DNA of 64,000 bases from Talpa occidentalis (taxonomy: Eukaryota; Chordata; Mammalia; Eulipotyphla; Talpidae): contig NW_023605194.1 of assembly GCF_014898055.3 (NCBI RefSeq), positions 56,645,361 through 56,709,360 on the forward strand, in the 5' to 3' direction. The position numbers and the translations under genes are program-made. Shown in pieces: positions 57,745 through 64,000 of this stretch. The notes under the pieces are model-generated. The model was given only the letters and a program-made list of their open reading frames with translations. It did not search any database and was not told the DNA's origin. Position 1 is the stretch's first letter, and each line of letters starts with the position of its first letter.

Positions 57745-58453
57745 CCTCTATATACTATAAAACTCATGTAAAACATTTGACAAGATTAGTTTATCAGTTT
57801 AAATGGCCCTGCTTAATATATTAGGAAGCAAAGTTGTCCCACTTGGTTATATGTTATTTTTGAGATTTTGATTAAAATGATAATCAAGTAACTTCTGTCT
57901 TAAAGCATATTTCCCCTTTCCAACTAGCATCTAATACAGATGGTACTTGCCTGGGCATGTTGGAGATAACTTATTCCCATTTCATGTTTCACACATTGGT
58001 TTTAGTGTCCAGTGACTACCCTTGCTTGAATCAATTATTCTATTAGAAGCTTCAAAATGTGATTTTTTAAAAATGCCAGTTGAATAGTAGTTGCGTTTAA
58101 ATAAATCCTCTTTTTCACAATCTGAAAATAGGAAAATTAATAAATTTGAAAAGACGCATAAATGCCTTTACTAAATTTTATGGTATTTATAAACTGAATA
58201 ATATTTATACTTTCTATTTTCTAATTTTTTTAAAGTTTTCTTATTATAGAGAAAAGTCATCTTGTCTTTGTATTAGACAGCTGCTGTGTACATGTTAGGA
58301 TGCTATTATTGTCATCTGAAGTTAATACGACAGATTCACAATTTAAAGATATATACTTGGTATTATGGACTTAACTTCGTAAAAATAAAATTTGTGGTGT
58401 GTGTTGCACATTAATAACGAATGACAAAGGGTCGAGTGAAACTAGATTGAGGT
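57745..58453. other. Unique AT-rich DNA, no feature seen
   Basis: Nothing recognisable. Confidence 0.5.
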
Positions 58454-58742
58454 AGTAAAATATTCTTTTTTTAAGATTTTTTTTAATTTATACAAGAACT
58501 GGGGTACAGTCAGAGGTGCGGGAGGGTGAGAGAATTCACTAGAGAGAATGGGGAACAGAACAGGCAGAAGGACCGAAGACATTGGTGAGGAGAGCAGCGG
58601 GCGAGGCTGGAGAGCTCTGCCGCGCTATGTGGGTTTCTCCCTGGCGGGCAGGGAATCAAACCCGCGCTGCAGAGGCTGTGGACAGCTTCACAGTGTGGTG
58701 CTCAATCTGCTGGGCCACCGGGGAAGCCCAGTAAAATATTCT
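58454..58742 (-). mobile_element. VES-type SINE with perfect duplication
   Basis: Antisense copy, body 58467-58729, flanked by agtaaaatattct at 58454-58466 and 58730-58742. The reversed head ends gccaccggggaagccc. Confidence 0.93.
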
Positions 58743-61504
58743 TATGAACAAAAAGAAAACAGATTTTTCAAAAACTACTTATTTTAAAATTTTGAAAAGT
58801 CTCAACATCTGAGGACTCTCTTTGGGATTTGGTATCATGTTTTTGACATTTAGATTTATAACTCTACTTCTTTGAAGTGAATATAATATAAATAGCAATA
58901 TAATATAAATAGCAAAATTATATACAAGAGGTAAAATTTCAGATGGAAAAAGTTTCTGGAAAATACTATTTAGAAAATTTGTTTTAGTTGTTGCTGTAAG
59001 TTATATGTTCTGATTGTTGAATTTTGTTAGAAAAAGAATAACTGATATTTTATGACTACCACAGATTTTATCTTATTCACTCATAAAATTCAGTATGTTT
59101 TAATGCAGATTCTCTCATTTCTGTTTTGTTTTATTAATCTTTCTCTTTACTATAACATTCCTAGCTACATTCAAGTGTGGCTTTTTAAGTCTCAAGCCTC
59201 TCTTTCTGTTTTTTTTTCATAGCAAAACTCTTCAAATATATTGTGTGTATTGCTTATTATCATTTTCTTACCTCTGTGTCACTCTTCAGCCATTCAATTC
59301 TGGTGTCCATGCCCTTATGCCAGTTGTTTTGTCAAATACAAGAGACACTTTTCTAACTGGAAGTCTCTGCAGATTTTGACATTATTGGTCACACTTTATT
59401 TACTTCATTAAATACTGTCCTATAATGACTACCATTATACCAAGTATTTCCCTGTTTTTGATAAAATTTAATAGTCTATATTACCTTAAATATTGGAATT
59501 TATCAAGATTCTCTTCTAGACTCTTTTATCTTTTATTCTGTATTGCCTTACTATTCTAGTATTTTTCCCATTCAGACAAATTCACACATACATATCTATC
59601 AATTGCTTAATTATTTCATTTCCAGTTCTTAGAAGACGATTTCTTATTCATCTTTGATTAATTTATGTTTATGTGTTATAATATCTTCTACATAATAGAG
59701 GCCATTTTCCATGATAGGTTTCTGATTCTTAGGTTGTGGGAAGATTCTTCTTGAAGTCGTTTTGCATTTGCATCAGCAGGGAACAACAGGAATTCATTCA
59801 ACCAGAACAAGTTTTTATATATATTTCTCAGTTTGGAGTCTGTAAATTTGTACTTTATTCCTTGGAGTCAATCAGGTTTGGAATCCTCCCTGTCTAAACA
59901 TTGTCCCTCATGCTTTCCTGCATTTCTGGTGTTCAAAGACTCCATTTCACAAGTAGCATAGATAACAGCCAGTCCTTGCCTTATAGTAGATAATTTGGTT
60001 CCAATTCTCATGTAAGTTTGTTAAAAGATACTAGTTTTATTTTCATCTCTACTGCTAAACAATTCATATAATTTTAAACAATACTCTTCAACTATTTGAC
60101 TATTGTTCCAATAAGTATATTGGGAGGTTCAATACATATTCATTGCTACTTCTTGTTTTAATGAAAAATGGCCTATGATTCATATAGACACTAGTATCAT
60201 TGTGATGAAAAAGCATAAGCCAAGGAAACAGAGAATTCTCATCTACTTGCTTTTTAATTAAGTCTGTGACCCTGTATGCATGAAATTAGTAATTGATTGC
60301 AAGGCCCAGAGAATCTTCAATTTCAATTTTTATATCAGCTTACTTTCTATTGATTCATTCAACTAAAAATATTTGATTATATTTAGTAGTCAATATGTCT
60401 GACATTTTTTGTTTTGCAATGACCTCTGATTCTAAGACTGAGAAAGAACTTTTCCTCATATAATTACATCTGTTTACTCAGTGAGGGGAATAATATTTTA
60501 ATTTGAATCCAGTTATCATTGTTAGTTAAATTATGTTGTTGAAGATAAATTAACACCCACTTGTTGATAATAATGTGTGTGTGTGTGTGTGTATACAATG
60601 AATTAGCACTCTGAGAAAGAGAGTGACCTATAATATTGATTAAAGAACACATTCACAAATAATTGCCCATGCTGAGCATGCATTCAGTATAAAGTCTTTT
60701 CAAGTCATGTTCAATAGCTTTTAAAATGCAAGATAAGTGTACGTAAATTATGACTTCAAAGCAAGAAATAGAAGCTTACAAAGAATATTGCAAAGCTTTG
60801 TTATTTCACAAATAATTACTGTTAAGAATTAGATTTTTTCCTTTTAAATTTCATTCAGGAAGTGTTGAATTGTCATAATAGCTAAGAGCAGGCCACTGGA
60901 ACTACCTAATGTTCCTTCTTCAATTACCACAAAAGAACTAAAACAAAACTGCTATTCCTAAGGGATTTAATTTTCTCTTTCTGTTTAACATTCATATCCA
61001 ATCATTTGTCATTCATCCAAACTAGAGAACAATCCAGTCTAACACTAAAAGGATGAAGAGAGACTTGAATTCTGTCAGGAACTTTGAACAACTATCTAAA
61101 ATAGTAACAGATTGGAACATATTACTTGATAGAATGACCAGTGCTGTACACATATTAACTCTTATTAGTCTAACTCTTGTTATCCTCTTTCTTTCCTACT
61201 AATTGATTTTCAAATTATTAATTACAGTTTTCTCAGAAAACATTATGTTCTTTTTCATATACTTTATATTCAACTAATACTATTGAATAGTGGGGGGAAG
61301 AGAAAGAAAAATGGAAGGGCAATAGGCCAGTCTTGAGATTTTATAAGCCTATGAAAGATTCAAGTGCCCAATCAAAATGCTTGCTTGTAACTATGGAGAT
61401 AATATAATTAACTGGATTAGAGGTTTACTGTTTTATTTATCCTATGTCAATTTATTATGCTAGCACAGTTCTTTGTGCATAATGGACACTTAGTTTTGTT
61501 TTGT
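58743..61504. repeat. Unique AT-rich DNA with a (TG)n array
   Basis: (TG)n at 60573-60592 and a 19 bp tandem duplication (atataatataaatagcaa) at about 58880-58918. No gene or named repeat otherwise. Confidence 0.5.
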
Positions 61505-61804
61505 TTTGTTTTTAAAGATTTATTTATTCTATACAAGAACTGGGGTACAGGCCAGATGTGGGGAAGAGTGAGAGGATTCACCAGAGACAGAGCGGGGAAC
61601 AGAACAGGCAGACTAACGAAATACACTGCTGAGGGGAGCAGTGGGCAAGACAGGAGAGGTCTGCTGCACCATGTGGGACCCTCGCCTGCCCGCCAGGATG
61701 GAACCAGTGCTGCAGAGGTTGCGGACAGTTTCACAGGGCTGTGCTCAACAGCCTGCGCCACCAGCAGAGGCCCAGGTTTTTTTTTTTTTTTTTTTTTTTT
61801 TTCT
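61505..61804 (-). mobile_element. VES-type SINE followed by a T run
   Basis: Antisense copy from ttttaaagatttatttattc to the reversed head gccaccagcagaggccc at 61773, followed by an unrelated T run (61777-61801). Frames across it on both strands are incidental. Confidence 0.85.
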
Positions 61805-61952
61805 TTTAAGTGATTAACATTTACTCCATTCTAGAGACTATTTCAAGATAGATTCTTGGATATTAAGAACATTAAATGCCTGTTTAAATGCATTGTTAAT
61901 AACCCTCTTTTGGGAGTCATTTTGCAGGTATGTCAAAGACATTTACACCTTA

Positions 61953-62132
61953 AGTTTACACAATTTTATTTTTATTTATTTATTTGTTTGTTTGTTTGTT
62001 TGTTTATTTATTTTTTGTGGGACCCTCACTGGTGGCCGGGGATCGAACTGGCGCTGCAGAGGCTGTGGGCAGCCTTGCAACTCAGCACGCAACTGCTGTG
62101 CCACCAGGGGAGGCCCAGTTTACACAATTTTA
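61953..62132 (-). mobile_element. Head-only (short) VES SINE with 16 bp duplication
   Basis: Antisense copy, body 61969-62116, consisting of an A-rich/(TTTG)n tail followed directly by the complete tRNA-like head: gtgggaccctcactggtggc, reversed B box gatcgaactgg, reversed head gccaccaggggaggccc. The tRNA-unrelated body of about 130 bp is absent. It inserted as this unit, because perfect agtttacacaatttta copies flank it at 61953-61968 and 62117-62132. Confidence 0.92.
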
Positions 62133-63386
62133 TATGTCAATTGTCTCAATAAAGCTGGGGAAATTTAAAAACTAAAATATCATCTTACTAAAGTTATTTT
62201 TTTTATGTTGAACATGTGTACTAAGTTATTTGGTATTTAGAAGGAGACTTTCATTTTTGACTCCTTTAGATATTAAATATTCACTATCCCTTATGTTGAT
62301 TTTAACACTTATGCTTTAGTTTGCAAATAATGTAAGACCTAACAGGTAGGTTTAAAGAGTGGAAGAAGTGCACTGATGCACATAAATGTAAAGATCCAGA
62401 ATTAGGATAGTTTTTAGACTGATTAAAGCTAACACTCTCTAGTTTTCTGTGTTATTCATTTTCTATGAACTCACTTTTATTCTGTTCCTCTTTCCTATGA
62501 GTACAAGAAATGGCAATGATAGTTTGAGTATTATATATGCACCACATTTTAATTATGGCATGAAGAGTGGTGGCATTGGTCCTCATCTTTCCAGCAAAAT
62601 TCCAAAATGTACTCTAACTGGACTGATGGACATAACATCCCACTGTGGATAATGTGACTGGACAACAGATGAAAATATAGGAAGAGATAAGAATTTTCTT
62701 TGTTTACAGAAAATGATTTGATGTTAACTTGGTAGCATGAGATATGAAATAAATAGGATATGGAATATTCTATCTGATAATATTTTTTTCAGAATAAAAG
62801 CATAGACTCTTCATTAGTGAATTGAAAGTACATCAAGTAAAATTAGATGTAGATGTATGCAAATGTTATACTTAGAGAATACTAATTGCAGTGTCAAGCA
62901 TATAAATGTTCCTTTTAAAAGGGATTGCCTGTTGGTATTAAGGTTTCAGATAAATAATGGATGGTCACTGTTCATTGCTCATTTAGAGGGTAAGGAGGGC
63001 AATTACAGATGTTCACAAACATTAAATATAGCACAAAATATTGTTGCTATTATCAAAGATGCATTTATCTACACATCTCTTGAACTCTAAATTCTGCAAT
63101 TTTATATACCATTAACCAAAACTCATCTTAGATTGCTCTTACATTTTAAAATTCATTATTATGTGTTAAAAATATACCTCTTTTTGTTCTAGTCTTTCCT
63201 TTTTAGCCATAGGAACTAATCCAGTATCTTTCTCTAGCTATTTAGAGTTTGAAGGCAGCTACCCTTACTTCAGTAATTTTATCTACAAGCTTGATCTCCT
63301 TTTGATTATCAGTTCTTTCTGTGACATTATCACCATAAGGAGTCATTCCTGAATGTTTATTTTATCTTTTAAAAATATAGTGTCCT
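62133..63386. other. Unique AT-rich DNA, no feature seen
   Basis: Short frames without recognisable domains; nothing supported. Confidence 0.5.
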
Positions 63387-63600
63387 GCTAAAAAGTAGTG
63401 ACTTTGATGTCAAATAGCTTGTTTCTTATAAGCTATGTGTTTTTGGACTGTTTATTAACCTCAGTTAATTGGGGATGATAATAATAATTTACCTTTTAAA
63501 GTTGTTGTGAAGATTAAATAGGTTAACTTTACCATAGCATTCTTGCAAGCATCAGGCATAATTGTCATTAATATAATAAATATCATTAAAAGTTATTTTA
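63387..63600 (+). repeat. MIR element
   Basis: Clear sense MIR: tttcttataagctatgtgtt, tttggactgtttattaacct, cagttaattggggatgataa, ttaccttttaaagttgttgt, gaagattaaataggttaact and a trailing gcatcaggcataattg match the family order. Confidence 0.82.
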
Positions 63601-64000
63601 ATCATCATTATAAATACTGGTTAGGCATTCAAAATTTTTATTCAATAAACTACATAATTGACTCATTGGCTTAATTTCTACCCCCACTTCACATATTGCT
63701 AATCTAAGAGACCCCTTTTTGCATATTTTAACTGAGTGATAATTTACTTTATTCTATATTACATTTATCTTTATTATTTTCAGTCTGCTGTACCACCCCA
63801 GCAAATTTGGTTGGATTCTGACTTCACCATTCCATGCACTTTGTTTTTTAAAGGATACTTTATCAAAATATTTCACATATGTGATTAATATGCTTCCTAA
63901 ACTTTAATTCAAGTCATAGGTTTAAAAGAAATTGCAATTACTAGGCAAAGGAGATAGACATTTCTCTGCATATGGAAACTGTATATATACTAGATACTTT
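63601..64000. other. Unique AT-rich DNA to the window end
   Basis: Nothing recognisable. Confidence 0.5.

Overview
This 64 kb window looks like AT-rich, repeat-dense, gene-poor nuclear DNA from a placental mammal, most likely a bat. The main evidence is about 27 copies of one tRNA-headed SINE. It has a head like gggcctccccggtgg, an RNA polymerase III B box ggttcgatccc, a body with ctctggtgaattctctcacc and an aataaataaatctt tail. I recognise it as the VES family of Chiroptera. The assignment is from memory; cetartiodactyl CHR SINEs share a similar head but have a different body. I found no complete host gene, rRNA gene, functional tRNA gene or CRISPR array. The only intact reading frame with a recognisable product is L1 ORF1.

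Layout. 1-13.1 kb: old MIR remnants, a MER5A-like fossil, L1 3' ends at 4.2, 10.0 and 11.9 kb, and scattered VES copies. 13.1-20.2 kb: a VES cluster, an AT-rich hairpin, an unidentified dispersed repeat and an old LTR-like segment. 20-24 kb: mostly unique DNA, with one weak candidate exon and an old mammalian repeat. 24.0-27.6 kb: a young L1 with target-site duplications, 5' inverted, carrying an intact 342-residue ORF1. 27.9-29.9 kb: an older L1 split by an endogenous retroviral unit whose two 592 bp LTRs face each other head-on. 30-34.6 kb: largely featureless. 34.6-49.1 kb: L1 3' ends and VES copies, several nested. 49-53 kb: a near-perfect inverted duplication of about 180 bp. 53-64 kb: more VES, old L1, L2 and MIR, including a short head-only VES with its own target-site duplication.

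The parts form layers of retrotransposition. Old L1, L2, MIR and MER5A are cut by VES SINEs, whose insertion hallmarks (poly-A tails, 10-19 bp duplications) match L1 machinery, and by younger L1s. Thirteen of 14 L1 pieces and about 21 of 27 SINE pieces lie on the minus strand. This could mean that the window lies inside a long intron of a plus-strand gene, although no exon can be proved here.

The most unusual structures are the inverted-LTR retroviral unit (28133-29734), the inverted duplication (51548-51723 / 52839-53018), the head-only VES form (16.5 and 62.0 kb) and a miniature 5'-inverted L1 (38.07 kb).
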